23,498 nt of DNA from Paludibacteraceae bacterium (GCA_017542915.1 JAFXWI010000057.1:1-23498), one strand, 5' to 3'; shown: positions 12,756 through 23,412, counted from the stretch's first letter. Made by a program: numbers and translations. Notes: generated by a model not told the origin, from the letters alone.

Positions 12756-15700
12756 TTATTTCAGCTCGACAGCCTGTCCGGTAACGTTATAAACCTTACC
12801 ATTGAGCATGATATAAACGTGGTTATCGCGGATGAACTTGATCGCCTTGGTATCCTTGCCTGCGTTCGCGCCCTCGATATCCGTCGGATAGCTCTTATGA
12901 GAGATCGAGAGGTTGTCGATAGCAGCGGGTACACCGTTGGAGACGCTACCATCGTTGATCCAAACGAATACTACGCGATACAATCCGGTTACAGGAACGA
13001 CTACGGACTTGTGCTGCGACTCCTCTTGGTTAACCAGAGCGGCATTCTCGTCGATAGCGATCCAGCCTGCAGGCAGGTACTCTTCCGTCAGACCCTCAGG
13101 AGCAACACCTGCTGTCAGCTCTACATCCGCCGGAACGAGGGCTGCACGCATGAAGTCGTTTGCGCCATCCTCTTCGTCGTACTCACCTACGCACTTCCAA
13201 TCGTACGAAATGGTATAGGTACCGCTATACTCGAAGTTGAAGAGTTTGGTAGCGAACGAAACGGAAGCGGCCTCATTGTCGTAGCCATAGGTAGTACCAT
13301 CGTTAGAAACGAAGAGCTCACCATTGATTACCCAGCCGTTTGCATTGTTAGCGAATTTCCATCCGGCAGCGTCTGAGAAGTCAGTCGAGTACGGCAGGGC
13401 CTGGATGTCCTCAATCGTCGAGAAGGCAACAGAAACGAGCTTGCTATTCTCATCACCGCAGTTGTTGCGCAGGTAGAATACATATGCGGTAGCCTCGTCG
13501 AGGTTATCCAGAACGAGCGGGTTAGTAGTAGCCTGAGCAAATGCTGTCGGAGCTTCGTTAGAAGATGCGAGAACAACTGCGTATTCCCAGTTAGCACCCT
13601 CTACCTCATCCCACGAGAAGGTAGCACCAACTTTCGTGATATCCGATACCTCAAGGTGCGTAGCCCACATACAAGACGGAGCTTGACCCGGAACGTAGTT
13701 GATCGTCATCTTCGGCAGGAAGTTACGCTGGGTCATGTTGTTGCCCGTACCGTAACCACCGATAGAAGCGCCGGTCGTGTTCTTACCATACCAGCTGCAG
13801 CCAACATACGAGCCTGCAGCCGTCTGCTTGAAGCCGATGAGCAGGTTGTCACCAGTGTACTGGAACTGCTCACTGAGGGTTACTACCATCTTGTTGTTCA
13901 CGATAGAGAGGTTACCGGCAATCATAACTTGCGTCAGGCTGTTCCAGTCAACCAATGCACCGAGGGTAGCGTCCTCCGTAGTAGTCATGTAAACCTCGAA
14001 CTCAGCAGCACCCCAGTCAATCGAAGCGTTGGAAGAGTAGAAGGTCAACTCGGTGATCGAATCCCAGAGGATCTCTTGCAGACTCTCTGCCGGAACGATG
14101 AACTGACTTGCCGTATTACCCTCGTCTACGTAAGTACCATAGATAGGTACGTAGCTATTGGTCTGGGCACCATCGTTTACGACGATCGAGTAGATATTGG
14201 TCGGCAGGAAGGAGATCACAGCGCTGTAAGCACTCTCACCATCCTCCTCACCGCAAACTGCTTTCACGCGAGCGTAGTAAGTCTGCTCTGCTGTCAGACC
14301 AGTCAGGTATATTACCGACTCGGTTACGTTCAGTACAACCGAGTCTAACATATTGCTATTGAGACTGTACTCAACCTGATATTCCTGTGCTTCGCCTGCG
14401 TTCCACGTGAGGGTTGCGATCGAACCGTCACCCGGAGTGAGCTCTGCTGCCAAACCGGTCGGAGCAGGACAAGCGATAGTAGTCGTGAAGGACTGCTTAG
14501 CGGTCCATACGCTTACACCGTCCGTCTCACCGCAGTTCGCACGTACGTATACATAATAGGTATGCGACGGCAGGAGGTTCGTCAGCGTGTACGGATTCTC
14601 CGTTACGTCAAGGATCGTACTCAGCGTATCAGGGTTGAATCCGGCAATGGTGTCGAGAGCGATCTGCCATGCAGCAGCGTCAGACTCCCAAGCCAAGGTT
14701 GCACTGTGAGCAAATACATCCGAGATGGTCAAACCGGTCGGTTTGATACAAGTCGGGATAGCATCGATACGCACATTGTCAATGTGGAGGTTGTTATCAC
14801 CGTTGGACACCGTGGACTCGCCGTAGAAGCCGATCATGATCTGCTCGCCTGCATAAGCGGTCAGGTCGATTGCAACCTCTTCACCGGCATTGCTGATAGC
14901 GTCATATACATACTCCGAACCGCTGTTGTTCCACTCGCGCAGGAGAGCCCAAGTAGCACCACCGTCGGTAGAAATCAGCACCGCGAACTTATCATCCGGC
15001 TGACCACCTGCTGTCGGAGCTGCCGAGCTGCCGTAAGTATAAACCGTCAGCGCCAGATCGAAGGTCAGCTGGTTATTGCCAATACTGTAGATAGCCGGAG
15101 TCATCAACCAGTGCTTGCGGGTCGTACCATAGATATTGATACGTGCATGGCTGTCAAAGACGTTATTGTTCGTACCAAATGCCCAAATCGAACCGGTAGT
15201 GAGTGCTTCACCATCGAGCACGTCAGCCATCAGACCTTGCGCCTCACTCCAGTCAGCCGGGATAGTCGATGCAGCGAACGGCTCGTAGAACGGAGCTACA
15301 TAAGCGGTCTTCACATTGATGTAAGACGACCACATATCCGCCTCAGCACAGCTTACCTGAACCTGTACGTAGTACTTGGTCGAAGGAGCGAGATCGGTCA
15401 AGGTATATGGCATCTCAGCTTCCTCGATCAGCGTCCAGTCTTGTGCATTGGTACTGTAACGGAGGTTGAAGGAGGACTGTCCATAGGTATTCCAACTGAT
15501 CACTGCCGAGTTCATCGTGATATCCGAAGCTACGAGGTTATCCGGCATCTGGCAATCACTGGCGGTATGGAACGTAAAGAGATCGCTCCACTCACCAAAT
15601 CCTTCGTCACCGCAGTTCGCACGTACGTACACGTTATATAAGGTGTCGGACAGCAGTTCTGACAATGCGTACGGTTTAACCGCTACATCGTAGATATCTG

Positions 15701-18700
15701 CCTCCTCTACATCTACCAAACTGAAGTTCGGATCAGCCGAGTAAACGATCTGCCAAGCAGATGCTTTCGAGCTCCAATCCAAGATAGCAGAAGCAGCGGT
15801 GATCTCCGAAACGGCAATATTCTTCACCTTACCACAAGCGGGCTGCAGCGTAATAGCCACATCGTCCAGATAGAGATAAGCGTCACCATTACCATAGTTG
15901 CTGGTACCCTTGAAATAGATGATTACGGTATCTCCGGTGTAGTCCGCGAGATCGAACTCATACGGCGTCCAAGAGGAGATGGAGGTGAGATTATTCTCGA
16001 GCGATGTTCTGGTCTGACCACCGTCATTCGAGATAAAGATCTCAGCTGCACCACCAGTAGGATTCTTCCAACGGAAAGTCAATGTAGCATCCGCTGTCAG
16101 AGCTATTTCAGGAGTAGCAAGGATATTGGTATTTCCGTTACCATTCGAGTACGAGTTAAAGCGTACGCAGGTATCTGCAGCTGACGCGTAGTAGTTCCAC
16201 TTATAGGCTTCAGAAGTCGTAGTACCTTCCGAGTTATCCCAACAGAGAGGTATTCCGCTTGTCAGGGCACTGAAATTATCAGCAAACGGCAGTTCGTATA
16301 CGCCACACGCGGTAGCGAACTGAACAGCACTGCTGTAAACAGAGGACTCGGTGTCGCCACATACAGCTGCTACACGTGCGTCATACAGCGTAGCTGCCTC
16401 CAGGCCGCTTAACTCATACGGATTCGTATTTGCCGAAACAGTGATCCACTCTTCGTCAGAAGCTTTCTTGTACTGGAGTGTCCAAGCGGTCTCTGCGTTC
16501 TGCGCCGTCCACCGGAGTACTACAGAGGTCGAAGTAGCCAACGAATCGATTGCCATCAGACCTGTCGGCTCCAGACAGCTCGGGATCTCCTCTACTACGA
16601 TATCATCGAGGTAGAGACCACGAGTGCTAACCGACGAATTAGCAGCTAACATCTTGAAGGCGATATACTGACCTTCTCCGGTATAGGCATTCAAGAGAAC
16701 CTCGAACGGTGCATAGCTCGTAGAAGCAGGCTTAATAGTCTGAATAGCTACGAAGGTAGCCGCATCGCTCGGATCGGTCATGATACCTACCGTGATGGAA
16801 TCACCGCTATAATAACTGCTGTACTTACGCGCATTGAACTTGATACGCAATCCGTTCAGACCCTCCATCTGAGGCAGGATAGCATACTGATCCTGCGGGT
16901 CATAATCGGTATAAGAGCTGTAAGAAGAATAGAACTTGAGCGAGTTATTCGGGCTGTTAGCATACGAAGTGCCATCATATACCGTCGGATAATAGCTATA
17001 GGAACTATAGGTACAGGTATTGATATAACTCCAGCAGATCGGCAGGGTATGCGCATAGTTCGAAGCTACAGCAAGGCTGTCAAAGCCCTCCGCATACGGG
17101 TAGGTGGTGATAGCCAGACACTCGGTCAAGAAGCTGATAGCAGAGGTGTACTCGGAGATCTCCTCGTCACCGCACTTAGCAGCCACTCTCACCTCATAAG
17201 CTGTAGCAGACTCCAGACCCTCAAGGGTGTACGGATGAACCGTTGCAGCCTCGTCAAGCGTGATCCACTCTTCGTCTGCCGCTTTCTTGTACTGGATCAT
17301 CCAAGCCGCCTCATTGCCTTGCGGATTCCACTCAAGGGTTACCGAAGTAGCCTCCGTAGCAGTAACTACCAACTCTAATGGGCGCTCACACGACGGGATA
17401 GCCGCGATCTTCACATTATCCACATGGAGGTTGTTGTCTCCACCGGAAACACTCGACTCGCCGTAGAAAGCGAAGATCACATTCTTGCCGGCCAAGTTGT
17501 CATCAAGAACGATCTTGATCTCCTGACCGGTAGTAGCGATGTCGTCATAGATATACTCAGAGCCGGTATTGTTCCATTCGCGCAGAATAGACCAGCTCTC
17601 GCCATTATCGAGTGAGTAGAGAACGACAAATCGGTCATCGGCTTGACTTCCTTTGGTAACAGCTGCTGCTGTACCCGAGTATTTCGTCAACGCGAGGTCG
17701 AAAGTCAGCTGAATACCTGCTTGCAGTTCGATAGCCGGTGTTTGCAGCCACTTATTGCAGGTAGTACCATAGATATTGACGTACGCATGACGGTCAAACA
17801 CACCATTGGAGGTACCGATTGTCCATCCTGAACCGGATTGACGCTGAGCCACACCGGCAGAGATGCTATCGAGCCAGCCTGTATATTGACTCCAATCAGC
17901 AGGAGTACCGGTAGCCGTGAAATTCTCCAAGAACGGAACACCGTAAGCGGTGGTGAAGAATACCGAAGTAGTAAACGGACTCTTCGCCTCTTCGCTGGAC
18001 GGATCGCACCAAGCTGCTACTTGTGCCTCATAGGTCGTTTTAGCCTCGAGGTTCTCGATCTTGAGCGTAGTGTCAGAAGCTAAGACAGGCGTATTCCATT
18101 CTTGGTCAGCCGCTTTCTTATATCGTACGATCCAAGTATCCTCGCTGCCCTGTGCTTTCCAAGAGAGAACAGCAGCGTTCGATTTCAAACTGTCTGCTAC
18201 GACTACCAATGCGGTAGGCTCCAGACAACCCGGGATCTCCTCCACTACTACATCATCGATAAGCGCTGATGCCTCCAACTGAGAAGCAGCCAACATCTTG
18301 ATAGCCACGAACTTACCATCACCCGTATAAGCGGTGAACGGAATAATGAACTGGCTATATACATTGCTGGTCAACTCAATGGTATCGAGAGCTACAAAGT
18401 TAGCGGAATCAGCCGCAGCAGGCATTACGCCTACTACGAGTCGTGCTCCCTCGATGCTGGTGGAGAGCTCATAGTCATTACAAGCCATGAATTTGAGACG
18501 CATATTATTCAAGCTGATCAACTCAGGCAGGACAACATACTCATCCACCGGATTATCATTGGCCTTCGAGTAGAAATAGAGGAACTTGGTACCGCTATAA
18601 GCTTCCGCCGGATAGTTTGCCAATACACCCGGATAACCGCTTTCGTCCTGAATAGCGCTCCAGCAGAGGAGGTTACCCTCAAAGTCTTCGCTGACCTCAG

Positions 18701-21700
18701 CTACAGGAACGCACTCGGTAACGAAGAAGATCGAACTGCTGTAATCGCCGATAGTCTCCTCATCGCACTGAGTAGCCACTTGTGCCTCATAGATAGTAGC
18801 CGGATCCAGTCCCTCAAGGAGTTTGAAGGTATCGGCAGCTACCGGCACTACAGCCTGCCACTCTTCTGCACCTTCCTCACGGTAGCGGATCACCCAATTA
18901 GTCTCAGGACTAAGCGGCGTCCAAGCCAGCACAGCCGAGTTAGCCGTAATCAGGCTGTCAATAGCGTGCAGGGCTTTCGGAGTAGCGCATGCAGGAGCAG
19001 CACCGTGCTTGAAGTCAATAGCGGTCTTCGGCAAGAAGGATTGTACGCCGGTCGATCCAGAGTTACCGTACACGTACGCAGCCGAACCGGAAGGTGCAGA
19101 AACACCATACCAATACGTATTTGCATACGAACCGCTGGTAAGCTGATTAAAGGCAACCAAGAGGTTTCCACCCTTATATTGATACAGCGAATCGAGAGCT
19201 ACATACATCTGGTTGTCAGCGATAGAAAGCGCCTTATTCGACATTACCTTATGAAGCGAGCTCAGATCCACTACACCACTCATCGTAGTATAGTCCACTT
19301 CAGCCATATAGACATCGAAACGAGCTGCACCAAAATCTTTCGATGCAGGCGAGCTGGTAAAGAAGGTCAGTGCCTGAATAGAATCCCACTGGATATTCTC
19401 CAATTGAGCAGCCGGAATAATGAACTGACCCTTGGTCGTTTGATCCACATAGTATCCATAGAAAGGAACATACTCGTTGGTAGTAGTACCATTGTTCAAG
19501 ACAATCTGGAACGGGTTGAGGGTCTTGAAAGCGACAGAAACGCTCTCGCTCAATCCGTCTGCCACACAGTTCTTACGGAGGTAGAATACATAGTTTGTAT
19601 TGCTCTCCAGATCGCTCAAGGTAAGCGAGTTCTGCTCTACCGCAATGAACTGATCGTCTGCCGGTTCGGGCTCGGAAGCCGGAACACAAGCATATACCCA
19701 TTTCATACCGTCCGTTGCCTCGTTCCAATCGAAAGAAGCGCCGGTGAAGGTGATGTTCGAAACGGTCAAACCTGCCGGTCTCGGGCAAAGGATACGACTG
19801 ATCTTGATGTTATCGATAGCACCCGGAGGATTCGTACCGGAACTATTGTCATTACGCCAAGCAATGATCACTTTGTAGTTGCCTACGTTCTCGATGTTGA
19901 TCTCTGCCAATTGGCTCTGCCATGTATCACTGCCGACCAGCTGCGAACCGCCGTCCAACGCAATCCATCCCTCCGGCAAGCTGCTGGAGCTGAAATCGGT
20001 CGGGGCCGTGGTAGCAGCCTCGGGATCAACAGAAATCGGAGCCAACGCTACACGCATGTAGTCCGAATAAGACGAACCTTTACACAACCAGTCGAACGAG
20101 AACGAATACATGCCCGTTTCCTCGAAATAGAAGGTCTTGGTAGCATATACCATAGCAGGAGCATAAGCGCCGTAGGTACCGAAGGTATAAGCATGCGTCA
20201 AACCATGATCATTAGATACATAGAGCGCGTGCGTACCAGTCTTAGCAACTGCGGTACCGTATGCCCATTGGTTCGGCAGATCACCGTTGATGAGCAACCA
20301 TCCGTTGCCATCCTCGAAGGTGCAGCTATACGGCAGAGCAGCCGGAGTCTGGAGGGTCTTGAAGGTCTTCATGAGCGGCTCACTCTTCTCGGTCTCGTCA
20401 CAAGCGCGGCGAACGAAGAAGATATAATCGGTTGTCTCAGCCAATTCGGTCAGATCAACGTACATATCGCCGGTCGAACCGGTATAATCGCTCGCAGCCG
20501 GAGTGAAGTCAGCTGCAGGATTAGCTACGTAGCCGTACTCCCACTGACCGTCCTCGTCTGCATCCCAAGAGATAGAAGCCGTAGAACCGGTCACTTCACC
20601 AATGGTGATACTGAGCGGACGCTCACAAGCCGGAATCAGGTCAATAGCTACATTCGAGATATGGAGGTTGTTGTCGCCGTTAGCCTCGGTGGACTCACCG
20701 TAGAACGCCAATAGGATGCTCTGACCGGCATATTCGCTCAGGTCAAACTTAATGGTCTGACCCTCGGTTTTGATACCATCAAACGAAGAACCTTGACCTT
20801 GGTTACCCCAAGTACCTAATGCCTCCCACTCTTCTCCACCGTTGGTAGAGATAAGAACGATGAACATATCGTCATTCTGCTCACCGGCGGTAACGGCTGT
20901 AGGAGTAGAACCGGCTTTGGTAGTCAAAGCGAGGTCGAAGGTCAATTGATAGCCAGCCGACATCTCGATTACCGGACTTACTAACCAGTATTTGGTCGAA
21001 TCCTTGATATTCAGATAGAGGTGCTCATTGCTAAAGACACCATTCTGTGTACCTACACTCCATCCCTTCGTGGCAGCTACGAGCGATGCACCACTTTGCT
21101 GAACTTCCTCCAAGAGTGCCTCATAACGTTTCCACTCACCCGGCATAGCCGTGGTGTCAAAGCTCTGAGCGAACGGCACAACAGCTGCGGTCTTGGCAAA
21201 AATAGATTTACCATAGTCGGTATAGTCCTCAGCGGTACATACAGCTGCTACGCGGATCTCGTACTCCGTGAAAGCACTGAGACCGGTGATGGGGTACGGA
21301 TTAGCTGCGATATCGAGTGTGGTCCATACAGCCGTAGAATCAGCTGTCGGCTTGTATTGGAGACGCCAGTTCTCCTCGTTGCTGTTCGCTGTCCATGCTA
21401 CAGGCAGCGTAGAGCTCGTAGCCGCACCATCTACAGCGTGCAGAGCGGTCGGCTTCAAGCAAGTCGGGGTCTTCTCAATCACTACATCATCTACGTGGAT
21501 GTTGTTATCTCCACCTGCAACGGTGGACTCGCCGTAGAACGCCAAAAGAACCGTCTGACCGGCATAAGCGCTCAGGTCAATCGGCTCAACTTCTTCTCCT
21601 GCCACAGCGATATCGTTGTACACATAGGACGAACCGGTATTATTCCACTCACGCAGAATAGTCCAGTTAGCACCCTCATCAATCGAAGCCAAAACGATAA

Positions 21701-22751
21701 AACGGTCGTCCTGTTGTAGGGTCTTGTCAACCTCAACCAATGTACCCGAAAACTTGGTCAACGCCAAGTTAAAGTACATCTGGAAGCCCGGATCGTCCTC
21801 TTCCATTTCCGGAATAGGAATAGCCGGGGTCTGAAGCCACCTATAGCAACCGGTTCCATAAATGTTTGCGCGAGCGTGATTGTCAAAGACACCATTGTTT
21901 GAGCCGAAGGACCAAACAGAACTGCTGGTGCGAGTAGCAGATCCATCAGCTTGCAATTGACCTGACCAAACTGTCCATCCACTCGGTGCAGACGTACCAT
22001 TGAAATGCTCTGCGTACGGCAGACCAATCAGCGTGTTGAACGAAACGGCTTTCCAACCGCTGGTGTTCTCACCACAGATAGCCTGTACCTGTACTTGATA
22101 AGCCGTGTTCGAAACGAGGCCTGTCAACTGATAGGAACCACCCGTTAGGTTCTTCAACAGCGTCCAGTCCGCATCAGAAGCGCCTTTGTACTGGAGGTTG
22201 TAAGCAGCAGCCGTACCGATCCAGTTGATCGTTGCGGAGTTCGACGTTACGTCGTTTGCCTCCACCGACTCCGGTTTGTCGCAAGTCTGACCTGCCGAAG
22301 CTTCCGTTGTAATGGTAGCTTCCCAACCGGCAGCCGTGGTAGAGCCATCCGAATGCCACTCAATGGTGAGCGTACCGGACTGAGCTACATAATCTACATT
22401 TGTAGTGATGGTTGCAGACGCACAGCCGGTCTGGAGTCTTCCAAGCAATTCGCCTTCCGTCGCATTGCCATCATAGATAAGCATGTAGTCCCAGTTGTAA
22501 CAACTGGATGAGGACTCCGTTGCAAATGACGAAAAGTTAATCGTAATACTTCCCGTACAAGTGAACGTAGCCGTGTAGCTTTGACTAGTGCCATAATCGG
22601 CACTTGGTCCGCCTGAATCATAAAAGGCGTAGGTGCTACCCGGAGTCAGCTCTTCTTCCATATTACCGGTTAAGGTAATAACTTCTTGAGCCTGTACCGT
22701 TGCCCATGTAGCAAAGAGCACCATGACCAAACAAAGTAATACTTTTCTCAT
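12756..22751 (-). CDS. Giant secreted mosaic adhesin, 3331 aa (CUB, 13 FN3, 11 jelly-roll modules)
   Basis: Residues 1-21 are a signal peptide. Residues about 25-150 are CUB-like (FYDSGGPSADYGTSQSY...LIYDGNATEGELLGRL). FN3 domains, each opening with Cys and carrying a second conserved Cys, start at 157, 431, 709, 989, 1255, 1509, 1788, 2059, 2306, 2400, 2668, 2761 and 3027. Between them are beta-sandwich modules of five types: A (IYGT...WLQTPAI...DNNLHVDNV) at about 240, 524, 1604 and 2483; B (PYSCTFEDG) at 804 and 3116; C (NEYVPFYGYYVD...FLPKTAIDF) at 1081 and 2852; D (AYTGDGKFVAIKMLAA) at 1346 and 1879; E at 2148. Types A, B and D resemble cleaved-adhesin/MAM jelly rolls. The tail (AIKFIRDNHVYIMLNGKVYNVTGQ) resembles Bacteroidales secreted-protein C-termini, so surface display through T9SS is inferred. 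No protease or glycosidase motif is seen. It has its own promoter and terminator. Confidence 0.8.
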   Translation of the reverse strand: MRKVLLCLVMVLFATWATVQAQEVITLTGNMEEELTPGSTYAFYDSGGPSADYGTSQSYTATFTCTGSITINFSSFATESSSSCYNWDYMLIYDGNATEGELLGRLQTGCASATITTNVDYVAQSGTLTIEWHSDGSTTAAGWEATITTEASAGQTCDKPESVEANDVTSNSATINWIGTAAAYNLQYKGASDADWTLLKNLTGGSYQLTGLVSNTAYQVQVQAICGENTSGWKAVSFNTLIGLPYAEHFNGTSAPSGWTVWSGQLQADGSATRTSSSVWSFGSNNGVFDNHARANIYGTGCYRWLQTPAIPIPEMEEDDPGFQMYFNLALTKFSGTLVEVDKTLQQDDRFIVLASIDEGANWTILREWNNTGSSYVYNDIAVAGEEVEPIDLSAYAGQTVLLAFYGESTVAGGDNNIHVDDVVIEKTPTCLKPTALHAVDGAATSSTLPVAWTANSNEENWRLQYKPTADSTAVWTTLDIAANPYPITGLSAFTEYEIRVAAVCTAEDYTDYGKSIFAKTAAVVPFAQSFDTTAMPGEWKRYEALLEEVQQSGASLVAATKGWSVGTQNGVFSNEHLYLNIKDSTKYWLVSPVIEMSAGYQLTFDLALTTKAGSTPTAVTAGEQNDDMFIVLISTNGGEEWEALGTWGNQGQGSSFDGIKTEGQTIKFDLSEYAGQSILLAFYGESTEANGDNNLHISNVAIDLIPACERPLSITIGEVTGSTASISWDADEDGQWEYGYVANPAADFTPAASDYTGSTGDMYVDLTELAETTDYIFFVRRACDETEKSEPLMKTFKTLQTPAALPYSCTFEDGNGWLLINGDLPNQWAYGTAVAKTGTHALYVSNDHGLTHAYTFGTYGAYAPAMVYATKTFYFEETGMYSFSFDWLCKGSSYSDYMRVALAPISVDPEAATTAPTDFSSSSLPEGWIALDGGSQLVGSDTWQSQLAEINIENVGNYKVIIAWRNDNSSGTNPPGAIDNIKISRILCPRPAGLTVSNITFTGASFDWNEATDGMKWVYACVPASEPEPADDQFIAVEQNSLTLSDLESNTNYVFYLRKNCVADGLSESVSVAFKTLNPFQIVLNNGTTTNEYVPFYGYYVDQTTKGQFIIPAAQLENIQWDSIQALTFFTSSPASKDFGAARFDVYMAEVDYTTMSGVVDLSSLHKVMSNKALSIADNQMYVALDSLYQYKGGNLLVAFNQLTSGSYANTYWYGVSAPSGSAAYVYGNSGSTGVQSFLPKTAIDFKHGAAPACATPKALHAIDSLITANSAVLAWTPLSPETNWVIRYREEGAEEWQAVVPVAADTFKLLEGLDPATIYEAQVATQCDEETIGDYSSSIFFVTECVPVAEVSEDFEGNLLCWSAIQDESGYPGVLANYPAEAYSGTKFLYFYSKANDNPVDEYVVLPELISLNNMRLKFMACNDYELSTSIEGARLVVGVMPAAADSANFVALDTIELTSNVYSQFIIPFTAYTGDGKFVAIKMLAASQLEASALIDDVVVEEIPGCLEPTALVVVADSLKSNAAVLSWKAQGSEDTWIVRYKKAADQEWNTPVLASDTTLKIENLEAKTTYEAQVAAWCDPSSEEAKSPFTTSVFFTTAYGVPFLENFTATGTPADWSQYTGWLDSISAGVAQRQSGSGWTIGTSNGVFDRHAYVNIYGTTCNKWLQTPAIELQAGIQLTFDLALTKYSGTAAAVTKGSQADDRFVVLYSLDNGESWSILREWNNTGSEYIYDDIATTGQEIKIVLDDNLAGKNVIFAFYGESSVSGGDNNLHVDNVKIAAIPSCERPLELVVTATEATSVTLEWNPQGNEAAWMIQYKKAADEEWITLDEAATVHPYTLEGLESATAYEVRVAAKCGDEEISEYTSAISFLTECLAITTYPYAEGFDSLAVASNYAHTLPICWSYINTCTYSSYSYYPTVYDGTSYANSPNNSLKFYSSYSSYTDYDPQDQYAILPQMEGLNGLRIKFNARKYSSYYSGDSITVGIMTDPSDAATFVAIQTIKPASTSYAPFEVLLNAYTGEGQYIAFKMLAANSSVSTRGLYLDDIVVEEIPSCLEPTGLMAIDSLATSTSVVLRWTAQNAETAWTLQYKKASDEEWITVSANTNPYELSGLEAATLYDARVAAVCGDTESSVYSSAVQFATACGVYELPFADNFSALTSGIPLCWDNSEGTTTSEAYKWNYYASAADTCVRFNSYSNGNGNTNILATPEIALTADATLTFRWKNPTGGAAEIFISNDGGQTRTSLENNLTSISSWTPYEFDLADYTGDTVIIYFKGTSNYGNGDAYLYLDDVAITLQPACGKVKNIAVSEITAASAILDWSSKASAWQIVYSADPNFSLVDVEEADIYDVAVKPYALSELLSDTLYNVYVRANCGDEGFGEWSDLFTFHTASDCQMPDNLVASDITMNSAVISWNTYGQSSFNLRYSTNAQDWTLIEEAEMPYTLTDLAPSTKYYVQVQVSCAEADMWSSYINVKTAYVAPFYEPFAASTIPADWSEAQGLMADVLDGEALTTGSIWAFGTNNNVFDSHARINIYGTTRKHWLMTPAIYSIGNNQLTFDLALTVYTYGSSAAPTAGGQPDDKFAVLISTDGGATWALLREWNNSGSEYVYDAISNAGEEVAIDLTAYAGEQIMIGFYGESTVSNGDNNLHIDNVRIDAIPTCIKPTGLTISDVFAHSATLAWESDAAAWQIALDTIAGFNPDTLSTILDVTENPYTLTNLLPSHTYYVYVRANCGETDGVSVWTAKQSFTTTIACPAPTGLAAELTPGDGSIATLTWNAGEAQEYQVEYSLNSNMLDSVVLNVTESVIYLTGLTAEQTYYARVKAVCGEEDGESAYSAVISFLPTNIYSIVVNDGAQTNSYVPIYGTYVDEGNTASQFIVPAESLQEILWDSITELTFYSSNASIDWGAAEFEVYMTTTEDATLGALVDWNSLTQVMIAGNLSIVNNKMVVTLSEQFQYTGDNLLIGFKQTAAGSYVGCSWYGKNTTGASIGGYGTGNNMTQRNFLPKMTINYVPGQAPSCMWATHLEVSDITKVGATFSWDEVEGANWEYAVVLASSNEAPTAFAQATTNPLVLDNLDEATAYVFYLRNNCGDENSKLVSVAFSTIEDIQALPYSTDFSDAAGWKFANNANGWVINGELFVSNDGTTYGYDNEAASVSFATKLFNFEYSGTYTISYDWKCVGEYDEEDGANDFMRAALVPADVELTAGVAPEGLTEEYLPAGWIAIDENAALVNQEESQHKSVVVPVTGLYRVVFVWINDGSVSNGVPAAIDNLSISHKSYPTDIEGANAGKDTKAIKFIRDNHVYIMLNGKVYNVTGQAVELK

Positions 22752-22828
22752 ACACTTAAGTAATTAGTTAAACAATAAATTTAATTAAACTATTATTCCA
22801 TTATAGGTATAATATACAATTTGGGCGG

Positions 22829-22860
22829 CAAAGGTACAAAAAAATTTCGATATGTGCAAA
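22829..22860 (-). promoter_or_regulatory. Promoter of the 10-kb adhesin gene
   Basis: On the minus strand TTTG (22857-22860), 20 nt, then TACCTTTG (22829-22836), a perfect Bacteroidetes promoter. It leaves an AT-rich leader of about 70 nt without a Shine-Dalgarno sequence, as is normal in this phylum. Confidence 0.85.
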
Positions 22861-22921
22861 TTTTTTGTTAAAAAATACCAAAATGATCCATTTTTGCAAA
22901 GTTTACATTACAAAATGAACA

Positions 22922-22947
22922 AAGAAAGCGCCCGAAAGCGCTTTCTT
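22922..22947 (-). terminator. Intrinsic terminator of the 129-aa gene
   Basis: AAGAAAGCGC and GCGCTTTCTT form a perfect 10-bp stem around a 6-nt loop, 34 nt past the stop codon. On the minus strand it ends in TTTCTTTGTTC. Between it and the stop lies a short direct repeat of TTCGTACATCG (22950-22976). Confidence 0.7.
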
Positions 22948-22981
22948 CCTTCGTACATCGCACATTCGTACATCGTACTAC

Positions 22982-23371
22982 TTACCCTTGGTGTTCCTGA
23001 TCGTAGGCTTCGCCGCAGATCTTCCAGAGGTATGCCTGCATGGTCTTTTTGCCATCGGCGAGGTTTTTCTGAGCCTCGAAAGCCAGCTGGTCAGCGGACA
23101 TCTTTGAGAGGTCGCCTGCACGCTCCGCTACGGCTGCACGAACGGCAGCGAAACGGCTACGAGCCTTGGTCTCTAAGGCAGTGACCGGAGTCGTACGCTT
23201 GTACGTGTCTGCCTCACGGATGAAGAGACGAGTACAATCCGGATTCTGAGTCGGAGCTACTCGGTGAGTACCGATGAGGTAGGTACCACAAGAGTGACCA
23301 TCTTTTACTTTCGGCTTAGCCAAAGAACCGGAGACGTGGTCAATACCGGTTGCATACTTAACTTTTCCCAT
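22982..23371 (-). CDS. Conserved-type hypothetical protein, 129 aa
   Basis: A soluble-looking, basic protein with no signal peptide or membrane segment. The N-terminal half (MGKVKYATGIDHVSGSLAKP, then GTHRVAPTQNPDCTRLFIR) is Gly/Thr-rich with two of the protein's three Cys residues. The C-terminal half is helical and rich in Ala, Lys and Arg (ARSRFAAVRAAVAERAGDL). I have the impression that proteins of this kind are common in Bacteroidales, but I cannot name a family or a function. The ATG at 23371 is the only good start. No consensus minus-strand promoter is visible in the short divergent gap; the only clear promoter there faces the other way. The gene ends at its own hairpin terminator. Confidence 0.7.
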   Translation of the reverse strand: MGKVKYATGIDHVSGSLAKPKVKDGHSCGTYLIGTHRVAPTQNPDCTRLFIREADTYKRTTPVTALETKARSRFAAVRAAVAERAGDLSKMSADQLAFEAQKNLADGKKTMQAYLWKICGEAYDQEHQG

Positions 23372-23381
23372 AAGATTTAGG

Positions 23382-23412
23382 TTGTATATTTAAAAATTTA
23401 TTTGTATCTTTG
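23382..23412 (+). promoter_or_regulatory. Plus-strand promoter facing off the right edge
   Basis: TTG (23382-23384), 20 nt, then TATCTTTG (23405-23412): a perfect Bacteroidetes promoter, and the only strong plus-strand one in the window. The predicted start is near 23418. Confidence 0.8.

Noticed and set aside
18780..20714. A 644-codon plus-strand frame (and others at 14562-15641 and 13656-14348) opposite the 10-kb gene
   Set aside because: Shadows caused by codon bias; the minus strand encodes regular FN3 and jelly-roll modules throughout.
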